A stretch of 64,000 nt of DNA from Rhyacichthys aspro (taxonomy: Eukaryota; Chordata; Actinopteri; Gobiiformes; Rhyacichthyidae), in assembly GCA_036850595.1 (NCBI GenBank), contig CM072152.1, positions 15,451,207-15,515,206 of the forward strand. The letters are read 5' to 3'. The translations under genes and the position numbers were made by a program. Shown here in pieces: positions 1 through 13,456 of this stretch. The notes under the pieces are model-generated. The model was not told where the DNA came from, searched no databases, and was given only the letters and a program-made list of their open reading frames with translations. Numbering within the stretch: the first letter of the stretch is position 1; every line of letters begins with the position of its first letter.

Positions 1-449
1 CGTGTAAACCACCTCTGGGTCTACATTGTCCTTTTACAGTCCTTTCTGGTAAATGGATCTGGCATTGGCCTTGAGGTAAAGTTATGTTTAAAGTCTGTTC
101 CCAGGAGCGTGCTCACTCCGAATCTGTGGCACACTATCGGAGACCAAAGTGCTGGGGACACGCAGATTAGTCAAGTATTATTTGGTCAAGAGCTCCACGT
201 GTGTTGCGCCCGGGATGGTCCGCGCTCTGCTTTCTGATTGGACACACCTTCTTGAGCTCTCACGCCTTCACTGTCTCCTCCGGGCGGGTGGGCTCTGGGT
301 TTACGCATCCTGGCCGTGATTGGCCAGCGGGTGGAAAATTTACAGCTTCATCTCCGCGTGTCCGAGAAAAGCAGGTTGCGCGTTATAAATACAGACCGAA
401 GCCGGGGGAAACAAAATGAGCCGAAACATCAGCGAGTGGCTATCGCTTC
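1..449 (+). promoter_or_regulatory. cyp27b1 promoter and 5' leader
   Basis: A good TATA box (TATAAATA) lies at 384-391, about 60 bp before the chosen start codon. Two inverted CCAAT boxes (ATTGG at 237-241 and 319-323) lie about 145 and 65 bp further upstream. Spacing from the TATA box predicts transcription starting near 410-415. I saw no coding exon in this stretch. Whether vitamin D, PTH or cAMP elements are present was not resolved. The call is inferred from motif spacing and position in front of a recognised gene. Confidence 0.55.
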
Positions 450-3400
450 ATGATCACAGTGAGAAGGATGCTGCAACAAGCGCTACGAGTCTCGGCCAGA
501 GGCGCCTTCCCTTTGCTCAAGTGGATGGAGAGGTGCGCTGAGAGAGTGTCCCCCGGGCACCAGGGGGCCAGGACCCTCGACCAAATGCCCGGACCAAATG
601 TGCTCAGCTTCGCTTGGGACCTGTTCGCCAAAAGGGGTCTATCCAGACTGCACGAGTTACAGGTATGGACAGGATGAGGCTGCGTAAAAACTTAGAACTA
701 AAATTAGAACTATTAATGTTTCATTTTACTATTATCATGGGACCTTTTTTACTTTAATAAGGCTGTTAGTAATTTCATACTACTTAGTAGAGTTTGTCAA
801 TTTCTCACGTTCATATATGCAGGCCAATGTGTTTTTATTTTTTAGGGATGTGAATCGATTAAAAATAACTAATTAATCTCAAACCTGGCTGTAATTAATC
901 GCGATTAATCCCACAACTTGTCAACTTTTAAATAACACACTACATCTTTAATTTAACAGAAGATTATTAACTTTATTTTTAAGCATTTAACTTTGGCATA
1001 CTTTAACTTATGTATAGAATGTAAATTGTAAGTAAGTTTTACACAGATGCCTATTAATTGGATTGTTGAGACTTCTATTTAATTAAATTCTCCTTTGCAA
1101 ATTATGCATATTACTTTATTTTTTTTTCCAGGGAACCATCCGGTAATCTCTTGAAGCAAAACTGTCCATTTATCTGTAGTGTCTCCTTTTTTTTAATTTC
1201 CATCGCTAGCTCGAGTGTTAGCCACAGGAAACGGAAATGAGGTACCGCGGTGTGGAGCGTTACGACAAATTAGCGGGTTTTTAACGCTCTGGACCAAACA
1301 AAAGTAACGCAAAAGTTAACGCGCTAATTTTACCAGCTCTAGTTTTTATACCTTTATAGGTCTGTGTCTGCGAGAGAGTGGTTGCTGTGCATTTCCAAAT
1401 CTCAAAGCATGTTTGTAATGGTAGCTACATGTGCAATTTATGTCTGCTTTGGAAATGATCTAAATGGTTATGAATACAATAACGACATAAATACACTGCA
1501 AATAAAAAAAATCACCATTAATAAGTAAAAATACATTGAAATTAAACATGTTACATGTTCTACACTGTGCATTATTTAACCAATGTTAGCCCTGCGTCTA
1601 ATTGGCCATTATCCAGGGTGTACCCCGCCCCAGGCCCAAAGAAGCTGGGCTAGGCTCCAGCCACCCGAGATCCCTAACGGGACCAAGTGGTAGAAGATGA
1701 ATGAATGAATGAATATATCTGTACAAAATACACGAGTCGGTGGATTGGAACATTTTGTCTAAGCAGGATGGCCTCTAAAAATGTTATGTGGGTTTTGTCA
1801 TCTGCCTCTTGTGTAGTTGGAGGGAGTGCAGCGCTATGGCCCCATGTGGAAGGCCAGCTTTGGGCCCATCCTGACAGTCCATGTGGCAGACCCAGCCCTC
1901 ATCGAGCAGGTGTTGAGGCAGGAGGGCCAGCATCCTATGCGCTCCGACCTGTCCTCCTGGAAAGACTATAGGAGGCTCAGGGGACACCACTATGGACTCC
2001 TGACCTCGTGAGTGTCTCTGTCTCTTAATTCCTTTTTGTGCTCCTAAATTCCTTTTTACAGATATGACCTTAAAGATAAAATCTCTATATCACTCTCAGT
2101 GTTCAGTCAGTAACATGGGTGTTATTAGTTTTATCCAATCAGAACTCAAAATTAAACCAGTGCATAGATTTTGGTCTTGTTTTGCTTTCATAATTCTTGT
2201 GAATATAGCTCATATCTTGACCTAATGTTATAGACATTGGCAGTATTTTTTCATTTGTAATTCTGAATATTAATGTGATTGCCCTAATCCATTTTTTAAA
2301 ACTTTTTTAGTGAAGGCGAGGAATGGCAGACCGTCAGGAGTCTTCTTGGCAAACACATGCTGCGCCCAAAAGCAGTGGAGGCGTACGATAAAACCCTCAA
2401 CAGCGTGGTCAGTGACCTCATCACCAAGCTGCGCTTTCGAAGGCAGCCACAGGGCCTTGTCACTGACATCGCCAGCGAGTTTTACCGCTTCGGTCTTGAG
2501 GGTAAGCTATACCCCTGTCCATACACTTGGAGCATCAGGCACCATGTAAACGTTGGTAATTACGGCCAGCTGCGTGGATGAAGGAAGCAGTATTTTTGTA
2601 ACATACGTCACCAGGTAGAATAAAAACAAGCAACATTGATGTCACTTTATGCACGTAATGCTGCACCAACCTCCTGCTGCAGCCTCATTTCTGCAGATTC
2701 TAATATCGCACCAGACTAAACACTGATTCAGTCCACTGACTTTGTGGTCCAAGTGAAGTCCTTAAACATTTACTCTAGCATAAACGAATCTTTATTATTG
2801 AATGGAAAGAGGCCAGTTCCAGTGATGTAGCCACATATTCTGATACACTACATATGTTAGCCTTATTGTCTTATGTAACTCTCTCATAGGCCTTTAGAGA
2901 ACATCTAGTAATCAGTTGAGTCTGACATGACACATCGTAAAGATGTTATGCTCTCCTCACCTTCTCATTTTCCCGATTGTTACTGATGTGTTCTTTATTT
3001 CTGACAGGTATTTCCTCAGTTTTGTTCGAGTCCAGAATTGGATGTCTGGATCACGTGGTTCCTGAGGAAACAGAGCGCTTTATTCAGTCCATCAACACCA
3101 TGTTTGTAATGACTCTTCTTACGATGGCTATGCCAAGCTGGCTGCACCAGCTATTCCCTAAACCCTGGAACATCTTCTGTCAGTGTTGGGACTACATGTT
3201 TGACTTCGGTGAGCCATTTTCACTTTCATACAAAAGCTTCTTCTACTGCATAGTTTTCCTTTAACATAAAAACAAATGTTAACCTCAGCTTATGCAATCA
3301 TTTCACTTCCTTTCTGCACTTTTCTCAGTTGGCTCTTGCTGGTTTCTGCTGTTATTCCTTTAAGACTTATCCAGATCTGAGTCTCCAAAATCGAACATGT

Positions 3401-4868
3401 TTGCTGGTCCAAACTGGATCAGAAAACAGGAGATTAAAGTCTTTAACCCTCACGCACAACCAGCTTATCTGCACTGTATCCAGGGTCAAGTCTCATCTTG
3501 AACCTCATATATGATACACAACATATTAGGCAAAAGTCAGCAAATGGTTGGGTGTGTTTTGCCAACATTGAGTGCTTAAGCATGAGGGAATGATGGTTGT
3601 GTACACATGATGTGATCTTTTAGTCTAACATTAGTTTTAGGAGTTCGACATTTACTTTTCTTCATCTCTCTTAATGGTTGTTCATTCATCTGCTTCTCCA
3701 GCCAAAGGTCACATTGACCAGCGTCTGGCCACCGAAGCAGAAAAAGTGTCTCGTGGAGAGAAGGTGGAAGGCCGTTATCTCACCTTCTTCCTGTCCCAGA
3801 CCGGATTGCCCATGAAGACTGTCTACAGCAATGTCACGGAGCTACTGCTGGCAGGAGTCGACACAGTGAGAAGCATTCATCTTAAGCCTTGTTCTAGTCT
3901 AACATCTGCTTTAGTTTACAGGCTTGTTGATAGTTTTATTTTCTTCTAGATCTCCAGTACTTTGTCCTGGTCTCTATATGAATTGTCCCGTCACCCTGAG
4001 GTGCAGTCCATGCTCCGTAATGAGGTGTTAAGAGTACTGGGAGATCGGCGTGTACCTGATGCAGCGGATGTGGCCCAAATGCCTCTTCTGAAGGCCACAG
4101 TCAAAGAAGTGCTAAGGTACTATTAAAAACCAACAAGTTACCATAATTAAGTTTATTTTCCGTTATTTTTAAGAAATAAGAAATTGTTGCTTTTCAGGTT
4201 ATATCCTGTTATTCCTGCTAATGCTCGAGTGATTACTGAAAGAGATATCCAGGTTGGAGGTTACATCATCCCAAAGAAAGTAAGCAATGTGAAAAAAAAT
4301 GTACTTGTGCTTATTATTTACACTAGGAAGTGAATGTTAAATGTAATCTCCAAATGTTTCCATCTAGACATTGATTACCCTGTGCCATTTTGCAACATCA
4401 CGGGATCCTGCAGTGTTTCCCAATCCGGATGAGTTCCAGCCTCATCGCTGGTTGAACAAAGACCAGACATATCACCCGTATGCTTCTGTCCCTTTTGGGG
4501 TGGGAAAACGCAGCTGCATTGGGCGACGCATTGCAGAGCTAGAACTTTACCTTGCTATTGCGAGGGTGAGTTTGCTGGCCTTTGAAAGCAATAGAGCCCA
4601 GATGTTAGTACCTGAAAGAACAGATAAAGCATCTCTATAAAGCTAGAATAATTCACATCTGGATTTAAAAGTCACTTTGTGCAAGATAAGCACATATTGA
4701 TTTCTTTCACTCATCCTGTTGTACATCTGTTTTCTATGTTTCTGCACTTATTAGATCCTGATAGAGTTTGACGTGAAGCCTGACCCAAAAGGAGTTTCCG
4801 TAAAGCCCATGACACGAACACTCCTCGTTCCTGAAAGTGTCATTAATCTGCAGTTTATTGAACGGTGA
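450..4868 (+). CDS. cyp27b1: 25-hydroxyvitamin D 1-alpha-hydroxylase (cytochrome P450 27B1)
   Basis: This mitochondrial P450 makes active 1,25-dihydroxyvitamin D from 25-hydroxyvitamin D, with electrons from adrenodoxin. Exons: 450-662, 1817-2007, 2311-2501, 3008-3208, 3702-3865, 3950-4116, 4198-4279, 4368-4565, 4755-4868. Joined they give 506 residues; the human protein has 508. The start at 450 gives an Arg-rich N-terminus suited to mitochondrial import; an in-frame ATG at 468 is an alternative. Visible P450 landmarks are the I-helix AGVDT (Thr320), the K-helix ExxR (Glu373, Arg376) and the haem loop FGVGKRSCIG with Cys453 as ligand. The stretches HELQV near the N-terminus, TLLTMAMP in the middle and the C-terminal ESVINLQF match CYP27B1 rather than CYP27A1 or CYP27C1. 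No frameshift or stop interrupts the gene. An out-of-frame upstream ORF overlaps the start (see findings). Confidence 0.95.
831..1349. mobile_element. Probable non-autonomous hAT-like element in cyp27b1 intron 1
   Basis: About 500 bp starting AGGGATGTGAATCGATT and ending near GCGCTAATTTTACCAGCTCTA. Both ends are rich in ATTAAT/GCGATTAA and TTAACGCG motifs typical of a dispersed fish repeat. The 8-mer GTTTTTAT occurs at 831-838 and at 1342-1349, just outside the repeat; eight bases is the hAT target-duplication length. A short T run separates the left copy from the element, so the duplication is suggestive only. No coding sequence is seen in it. Confidence 0.4.
1590..1715 (+). repeat. L2-type LINE/SINE 3' tail fragment
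   Basis: The phrases CCAGGGTGTACCCCGCC, GCTGGGCTAGGCTCCAGCC and a terminal (GAAT)n run match the 3' tail shared by fish L2-clade LINEs and the SINEs they mobilise. Only the tail is present, in cyp27b1 intron 1, so it is a 5'-truncated insertion. The family name is from recall of fish repeats and was not searched. Confidence 0.6.
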
Positions 4869-7800
4869 CCTACTCCTGTGAGCTCTCCCACAGCACGGAC
4901 ATGAAGCTCTCCACAGCAATGAGCACTAAAAGAGATGGAGATAGCTGTCACTCAGTATGGGTCAAGTTTGAGTGTACCATTACCCTTGGACAGAGCAAAG
5001 ACCAAAGCCTTTTCGCATCTGCAGCACATACTAGAGTATGAGTAAGGACACTGAAACCTGGATGTAGAGCAATACATCATTAACAAGGCATTGTTTTTTG
5101 TCAAAGAAGCTTAGCTGTAATATCACTGTGCCATATTTTTCTGCCATTGATACATAAGATGTTACCCTTAAACAGAAAGAGTGGATACCGGACAGACAAT
5201 AACATCTAAGTTTGTTGCCAAGTTTTTGATTTCTCTCATAATGAGAGTAGCATGTCACACAACACAGACCAGCTAATTGACACATAACTGTCTGATTAAA
5301 AAAAACAAAAAAACAATGGCAGTGTTATCCAGCCCTGAGTGTAAACAAATCTCAAGATGGTGGTTGACCCAGAATAGAAAATGTACTAGGGCACCTGATA
5401 ATGATTGGTTTGGGAGCAGTTTGACTCCTGAGCTCAATGCTCAACCAGTTTTTGCACAAAAGACCAAGTGGAAAGCAGCAATCAAGTCTGTCACCTCAGT
5501 CCTTCTGGTTTTATTTTATCCTCAAATGACATCAGACCCTTCTACGTCAGAATTACATGAGATTTGACACAACATGTCAGTATTTAAAGCAGATTTCCCC
5601 TCGATCAGATTAAGTCCTCCAAAATGTGATTATGACATGTGTTCAGAATGTGTAACATTATCTTTCACTGGCCTCTCAGCAGTTTTATGATGTTTGATTC
5701 AAACAACATTTCAGTAAGTCTCCAGGTAACTAAACAACCTTTTCACATAAAGCGTACATAGTATGAGAGGCTGGCATTTTGTGATATCTGAAATTCATAG
5801 TGAGAATGTATGAGATGATTGATAATATGTCCTTTAAAGGGTACTAATAGAGGAGGACAGACAGTCAAAAATAATAGTAATGTCTCTGAAAATGGCAGCT
5901 GTTCAAGAAATTCCTGTGTCAGAGTACTTTCTTTTGTTTTTAAATCCTAAACGCTCTTTCCTGAAGTGCAGTAAATCTGTAGTAGATATTTGTAATGCAG
6001 ATTATTATTATTTTTTACTTTTCAATGTTTTTCTTAGCTTTGTTACCTATATTTATTGTAACTATTATAACTCATTTGAAGCTGTTACTGTAAAGGGCAT
6101 TAAAATGATTAAGAGAATTCTTGGCTTGTTATCTTTTTTGAAACGGATCAAACTAATTATTGACATATGTTTCTATGTGCACATTTACTATAATATTTCC
6201 CTGTGTCACAATGGGCCTTCATATTTACTAGCCCACTGGTAACAGATCAAGCATGCATTTCACAGTGGTTAGTGTGATCTCAGTGAGCGGCCTCTGACCA
6301 CGTACACAGTGATTTCTAGGAACACAAAGTATAAAGTTCTTGTGTGGCAAGTTGTCAGGTCAATGGTTTAGACCAAACCACTTAACAGGATCAAGATGTT
6401 AAGTAATGGGATTTAATGGAAAACCAGATCAATGTCAGATCTGCAATCATGTGCAACCATAGACATTAAAAAAGAATAAGTAATCATATTCATGCCGGGA
6501 TAAAGGAGTGGAAAACAGCAAGTCCTCAGAGAGGGCAAGATTGGATTCAGCAAAAAAATATCGTCTTATCCACCACTTTTGAAGTACCTGCCAAGTTGTA
6601 ACCTACTGCATTATCGGGAGATTTTTTTTAAAATAAATATCTCATAGTGTTGTAATCTGGCTTATTTGGTAATGTGCATAGCCTGACGTGGAACTGTTAA
6701 AGAAAAAGGGACAGTACAAGCTACATTAGAAGAGTTATTTTCAATGAATCCAGAAAGAATCCAAAAGTTAGAGAACAGACTAATGTGGAAAATGTGGGCT
6801 ATAACAAGGCCAGAGAATTGCAGGACATAAAGTAAACATTATAGATGAATTGTTATTATTTCATAGTAATAATTTAAATCACGAAAATATACAAAAACAC
6901 TAAACACCACTCAAAAATAAAATTAAAGTGACAAAAAAGCAGCTGACAAAGCGTATGCTGAGGATACCCTCCGTACCACAGGAGGGCGATAATGCACCAC
7001 AATCATGTTTACCAACTGAAGAAACAGTCCTTGGGCAGTTAGCCATGTAGCCAAAGCACACAGCACAGTAAGCTAACAAGTTGTAAATACATTAAACGGC
7101 ACTAATTTCACTTAATTCAGTTATTAGTAAAACAAGCAAAACGAGGGAAATAACGTGTAAAGGTGAGTCTCCAGGGAATGTTTTACTAATGTTTGATTAC
7201 AATATAAACCCTTGGATGCTGCCGTAAAATGAGGGGTTAGCCAGGCTTATGCTAACTAGCTAACGATCACATCCTCTTGGATTATTTCAGATTCTGTGAT
7301 AGATCGGAGACTCTATGTGTTATCTAGTCTGTACACATTTGCTCGTTCAGACAAATCACCTTAATAGTCATCAAATAGAAAAATTAGCGTTAAAACTTCT
7401 TTGTTATCTGTAATTATTTTATTGAAGCATTAGCCGCTCATGTAAACAAAGGCTTCAGTTAACCAAGCTAACGTTAACCTGTTAAATAGTCAAAACCTTA
7501 TCTTAATTCTCAATTATAGGGAAAATACGAATTATAAATGCATTTTTAAAACTGGTTTAATTGTTTAAACAATTTTAGCATAATCTTTCATCCAGAATCT
7601 CTTTGATTAATTTGATTTTAGATTCACCGTTTTTACAGTATACAAATACTGTATGTAGGTAGGTTATACATGTCATCGCAGTTTTAACAATACATAATCT
7701 GTACTTTTTGCACTGCACAGCATTTGCAAAAACATAAACATACCTCAGATAGACATTTCTGTATTCACTGTATATTTTTTATGAAGTTTTCTCCCTTTTA

Positions 7801-8058
7801 AAACTAACTGTGCTTATATTGAATGACTTTAATGTGCTGTGGTGTTTTATTGATTCTTATCTTGTGTATGCAACAATTACCAAAACAAATTCCTAGTACT
7901 GTGAAAATGTTTTCACTCTACTGGATGCTGAATATAATCGGCAGCCTGTCAGTCACAGCCAAGCTACTTGCCACATGAGTGAGAAATGTTTAAGTGTAAC
8001 ATAACTAATGTGACACACTAAAATATCATGTAAAGGGGAGTACTTGTTACCACAACAG
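4869..8058. other. Intergenic: cyp27b1 3' UTR and mcrs1 5' region
   Basis: AT-rich DNA without a supportable coding exon. The left part should include the cyp27b1 3' UTR. Around 6930-7162 is a less AT-rich patch ending in a good splice donor (TAAAG|GTGAGT, exon end 7162). A strong acceptor (CACAACAG) sits directly before the mcrs1 start codon at 8059. I infer a noncoding first exon of mcrs1 ending at 7162. Confidence 0.45.
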
Positions 8059-10697
8059 ATGCAGGCAGGTGACCCTGGGGTCAGTGCAGTGATAGCAGGA
8101 GCAGGTGCTCAGAGTCGGTCAGAAGATGAGGAGCCACTGGCTGTAAAGGACATCAAGCGGACGGCGACACAGGCATTTGGAGGTGGCATTCCCAAACGCA
8201 GAAGCTCCTCCAGGTTTGTTTTCATGCCTTGTAATATTTAATGCAAATTTGAAGCTTAAAATTTACACTCACTTTCTGCTTAACAATCCCCAGATCAATA
8301 AAGAGGAAGAAGTTTGATGACGAGTTGGTGGAAAGCAGTCTTGTGAAGTCATCTAGTCGAGTTAAAGGGCCTCCCATCATAGAGCCTGTGCGCTGTTCAG
8401 GGAGCGAACCTTCATCTAGTGAGAAAAAGAAGGTATATACAAAGGGCATTAAAACCTATAACATTGGAAATAGTATACGCATTATGTTTTTTGTGTCTTC
8501 ATGCAACTGTGTTAGATTACCAAATCAGGATCGACGCTCACAGCTCCTCTCACAATGGTGTTAAACCCTGCTCCTATCACCAAAAGAGTAAAGAAGAGTA
8601 AGCAGCCACTCCACGTAACTAAAGACCTGGGTCGATGGAAGCCTACAGATGACCTGCTGCTCATAAACGCTGTGCTGCAGGTGAGTAGACAATAATCTTT
8701 TACAATCAGGTATAGACATGACAGAGATCACTTTGGGTTGTTTTCTAAATTAATCTCTTTGTGAATTTGTATTTATGGCTAGACTACAGATCTTACCTCC
8801 GTTCATTTGGGCGTCAAGTTTAGCTGTCGTTTCACTTTGCGGGAAATAAAAGAGCGGTGGTATTCTCTACTCTATGATCCTGTCATCTCAAAGTAAGAAA
8901 TCCATCTACTAATGTGGCTTTCCTCTACTTTTATCACTTTTATTTAGTATTGTGATGTCTGTCTTGTTTTGTTTTTTTTTAAAACATAGTATTTGTTTAT
9001 TGTGTCTGTAGGCTGGCCTGGCAGGCTATGAGACAGCTTCACCCAGAGGCTATTGCTGCCATTCAAAGCAAAGCCCTTTTCAGTCAAAATGAAGAGGCTG
9101 TGCTGGCTAAGATTGGCTCTGTGAGTAACTCATTTATTGTTACTGTCCTTCTATTATTTTATTGTCTAAATAATCTTAAACTATCATAAATACTCAATGA
9201 CCTTTTAACAAGTGGTCTTATTCATAACAATATACAATGTTTTCTCATTAAACAGAGTAGTCAGCCCAAACTAGAAGTCTTTCAGGATCTACTGAGTAAG
9301 CATCCTGGTGTTTTTCACCCGTCTCGCACCGCCAAAAGTCTCCTGGTGCACTGGCAACTGTTAAAGCAATACTACCTACTGGACGACCAAAGTGGTAGGC
9401 TTCCACCATGGTATCAGTTTACTTCCTAGTTATACTGGCAACTTGGTACCATTAGCTGACTAATATCCTCTCTAGAAAACTGTATAGCTGTATTTAAGGT
9501 CATGTTGACTTTATTTCTGTTTTGCAGTTCAACCTCTTCCTAAAGGTGACCAGGTCCTCAACTTCTCTGACGCAGAGCAGATGGTTGATGATGTTAAACT
9601 AAAGTAAGACAACATTTGATGTGTACGTCTTAACTAAGTTCATTATTACACAGATAACTGTCTCTGATCAATTTTATGTTTTACTATTCTTTTACACAGA
9701 GAAAGCAGAGATGAAGTTCTAGAACACGGTATGGCATTTAAAAATAAACGCTCTATATTCCAAATGATTTGTTTGTATATTTTATGTTTAAGTAACATGT
9801 ACACACATTGTACGCAGAATTTAATAAGTACAGAGCTGACAATTTACAGTGTCTTCTGTTTCAGAGCTCATGATTTCTGACCGCCACCAGAAGAGGGAGA
9901 TACGACAGTTGGAACAGGAGCTGCCTCGTTGGCAAGTTCTTGTGGATAATATCACAGGTAGAGTTGGTAATATTGACTGTTGTTATCGTGTTAACATGAT
10001 ATTTTAAAATGTACATGAATTTGGTTAACAGTAATGAAATTATATGTAGTATACTTTTATCTCCCTCTGCACCAGGAATGAGCATGCCAGATTTTGACAA
10101 CCAGACTTTGGCCGCTCTACGTGGACGGATGGTCCGCTACCTCATGAGATCCCGAGAGGTGGTTGTCCATTTTTTAATGTGATTGAATATTTTATCCTCA
10201 CAGATTATGCTCAGAATTGTTGAATGTGTGACATAGATAACACTGGGCAGAGCAACTAAGGACAAACAGATAGATGTAGATCTTTCATTGGAGGGTCCCG
10301 CCTGGAAAATTTCACGGAAACAAGGTGAACTGTGTCACTGGTAGTGCATCTCTTAAAGGTTCCTTTACTGTGTTGAGTTAATCATTGTTGTGTTTTGATT
10401 TTTTTTCCCAGGTATTATTAAATTGAAAAATAATGGAGACTTCTTCATTGCCAATGAGGGCAGACGGCCAATATATATTGATGGCAGACCAGTTTTATCA
10501 GGCAACAAGTGGAAACTCAATAACAACTCAGTGGTAGAGGTGTGTAGCAGTTTTTTACATTACATACTGTATAATGTTTACTGTTGACAAAGACTAACAA
10601 TGCATTTCAGATTGCAGGTCTTCGCTTTGTTTTTCTAATAAATTTGGAGCTCATCTCACTAATAAAAGCTGAAGCTGCCAAGATTGCACAGCAGTAG
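8059..10697 (+). CDS. mcrs1: Microspherule protein 1 (FHA-domain chromatin factor)
   Basis: MCRS1 is a nuclear and nucleolar protein of the NSL acetyltransferase and INO80 complexes, also linked to spindle microtubule minus ends and mTORC1 signalling. Coding exons: 8059-8213, 8294-8432, 8516-8680, 8783-8892, 9012-9120, 9256-9394, 9528-9603, 9700-9728, 9865-9957, 10076-10158, 10237-10324, 10412-10539, 10611-10697. They join to 466 residues; human has 462. The ATG at 8059 directly follows a splice acceptor. Conserved marks in order: SRSEDEE, the basic KRRSSSR and KRKKFDDELVESS nuclear-signal region, RVKKSKQPL, GRWKPTDDLLLINAVLQ (a SANT/MYB-like segment), a coiled-coil region KREIRQLEQEL, and a C-terminal FHA domain (about residues 365-422) with NNGDFFIANEGRRPIYIDGR. 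The last residues KAEAAKI-like end also match. Polyadenylation signals AATAAA occur at 10918 and 10991. No defect seen. Confidence 0.96.
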
Positions 10698-13456
10698 TGT
10701 TTGCTGAGTGTCACAATAGTGCTACCAGGAAGTCATCACGCTATAAAACGTGAACAGGTTCCAACCCCGGGACATAATGATTAGTAACAGGTTTTGCTTG
10801 TTGTTGGACTTTTCTTGTAAATGTAGAAAGTTTCTTGGTAGAAAACTGTTTGTCCAATTTTCTCAACATATGTATACATATATACATACTGCATATATTC
10901 TGTAGTAAAACTTTTTAAATAAATTAAACTTGTACCAAGTTTTTTAAATTGTTCAACTATCACTCTAGTAGGAACAGCGCAAAATCAAGAAATAAAGTCA
11001 CATGTTTATATTTAGACTAAAATTCTTCACTCGTATATGCTGAGGGAGCTATATCCTTATAAATCCATTTTTAGCATTTGTTATAAAGGTTGTCTATCTT
11101 TAGAACTTGAAATGAAACACAGTTTTCAGGCCTTGTGTGCCTCTCTAGCTTACCATAATACACTCCATTGTACAATCCCCACAATGGACATACAATCTAT
11201 GAAATATTTATTTAAGGTGTGTGTTTTACTTGAGTAATGCATACCGTTTTGTGTTAAGACAAACAGACAGACTTCTGCCATGACTCTGACCCTAAGAGAC
11301 TCCATTTATGTGCCAAGTCTGACCAGAGTATTAGTTATATTGTCCATCTGCCATTCAAAATAAAAAGCACATGAATTATAGTTCTGAGAAGATGAGGTTA
11401 TTCCATATGATGATTTACAGAGTCATTTACAGAGTGGTTGGAAATTTGGTCAAGATGCTGCCTGTAAAGTGCATAGTTTATTTTTAACTAGGTCCCAAAA
11501 CATATAAAACAACATGGCCACATTTACAGTCCCATGTTCTGACCTGTAGCATTTTTTATATTTAGCCAGTAGGTGGGTTAGGGCCATGGCTATAGCACAA
11601 CAGTTTCATCTGACACTGCAATCACACGACACAGTTTGATTTCACTGTGTATAATTTTAGTATGGTCAGAAATGTGCAACCATTACAAGTTTGGGTCACA
11701 AGGTCAGGCTGTTTGGATTGTCACAAGTCACTGCTTCACCTCCTGGGGCAAATACTTCAATCATAATAACTTACTATGGGATTAGACATGTTTAGTAAGT
11801 CAATAAAATACACCCTTGTTTATTTACAGAGTTTTAGGTGTGTTGATCACTAATAGCACAGCCTTAAACAAACTGAAATGAAGATATGAATTCCTCCTGA
11901 GACCTTCTCTATTCAGGCTTTTTCAGGTAATGCTCAGTTGTAAATACTCCAGGTTTAATTGAATAATAATATATTTTTTCCAATATTACTGTTCCTGATT
12001 CATGACTCTATGTTTGAAAAGCTTGGCTGCTTTTTGTAGAAAGCTGATGTTTTGTTTTCTTGTATTGTGAATTATCTACAAGGCTGTGTTAATCTTAAAA
12101 CCATACTGGCACCAAATTAATCAACTCTGTTCTAGTATTGGGAAACTGTTACACTTTCACCATTTTTTACAGTACAGTACATTAACAATCACTCCCATGT
12201 GAGACTGTATCATTAGAACTTCACTCAAAATCTTTAAAATTGTTAAAAAATTATGTGGCTTCAAATTTATGGGATGAGGAATCATCAAGCCCCCTCAAAA
12301 TATATATAAAAAACATATTATGGTAGGCCGTCACAGGGATGTTAATAAATATTGCAGCTGACCGTGAAAAATTGGGATTTGATCAGATGCTATTTAAAGT
12401 GTAATTCTTGCGTAACCACTTCGGCGAGCACCTTGAATGTCCCACAGTCCGTGAACGTCTCAGTGGTGAGTTTAATGCTGCCGTCGTGGAGTCCTTACGG
12501 ACACGAGCATCGCAGAGATACAATACAAGTGAGTAGTGTGGATTTTCATCAAGAAAAACAGGTTGTGTCGTGAGATTGTTCATGTTAAAAAGCTAGCTCA
12601 TTTGAGTTAGATCTCTCTTGATGATATTGAAAGGCGGAGAAGTTCAGGGTTTAGGTAAGCTAGCGTTGAATAACTTTGCTAGCTTCATTTCTCGAACAGT
12701 CCGAACAGATATAATACAGACACTATTTTAGCCTGAGTTGTTGTTCTTCATCATATCCCACTCTGTAATCTACCTTCATTCTTTTTCTTTTTTTTTTTTT
12801 GTTTCTCTACAATGTTTGGCTGAAGATGGTCTATTTCTCAAAACGCAGTTAGCTCTACTTTAGTCACTTTATCTTTTATTGCCCAGTGGCCCATTACAGA
12901 TAACAACCTCTTCTAATCTTAATTATGTCTAACTTGATAAAGCGGCTGTAACGTATTGATAAAGCAGTCCTTCATGAAAGTTGACAGTTTATTAGTGATG
13001 TCTATTTAAATTTTTGTCTGAATTGTTACGCTTGCTAAATTAATGCAATATTTTTCTAATTTATTATACACTAGACATGTACCTTTCCGGGACACATAGT
13101 AGATAGTCCAAGTTTACGTATCATCACGTGTGGGGCATTGTAAAAGACATTGCTCTGCCTACATTTCAGTGGTTTAGAGGAAGAGTAAACAGGCTGTGCT
13201 GAGCACATGCTTGGCCCTCCTCTGCTCACTCCCCTTGAGCTGGTTGGCTGCTTTTAAACACCACAGTAACCACTGGTTGGCTGGAGGTGTGTAAAAAAAC
13301 AGACTGACAGAGGATGCTCCCTGTTAGACTGTCATGGAACTGGCAGTAACTATTTTGTGCAATATTGATTACTCTGTTTTTAAACCCAGTTCTGTGTGTT
13401 TTCTTTCCCTTGTGATTCATTGATATAGTTGACCAACAGTTTCGAACATCAGTAAA
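10698..13456. other. Intergenic: mcrs1 3' UTR and suox 5' region
   Basis: No coding exon is supportable. AATAAA at 10918-10923 and 10991-10996 fits the mcrs1 3' end. A CG-richer patch at about 12400-12528 ends in a donor-like CAA|GTGAGT (exon end 12528) and could be a noncoding suox first exon. Acceptor-like AG sites lie at 13439 and 13452 just before the suox start, so the exact UTR junction is not resolved. The rest is AT-rich unique-looking DNA. Confidence 0.4.

Noticed and set aside
201..419. Plus-strand frame just upstream of cyp27b1
   Set aside because: It covers the TATA box and CCAAT boxes and would have to be transcribed from further upstream. The protein has no family likeness.
5880..6242. 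120-codon plus-strand frame between cyp27b1 and mcrs1
   Set aside because: Composition is that of AT-rich noncoding DNA (Phe/Tyr/Ile/Leu runs), with no family resemblance and no splice context.
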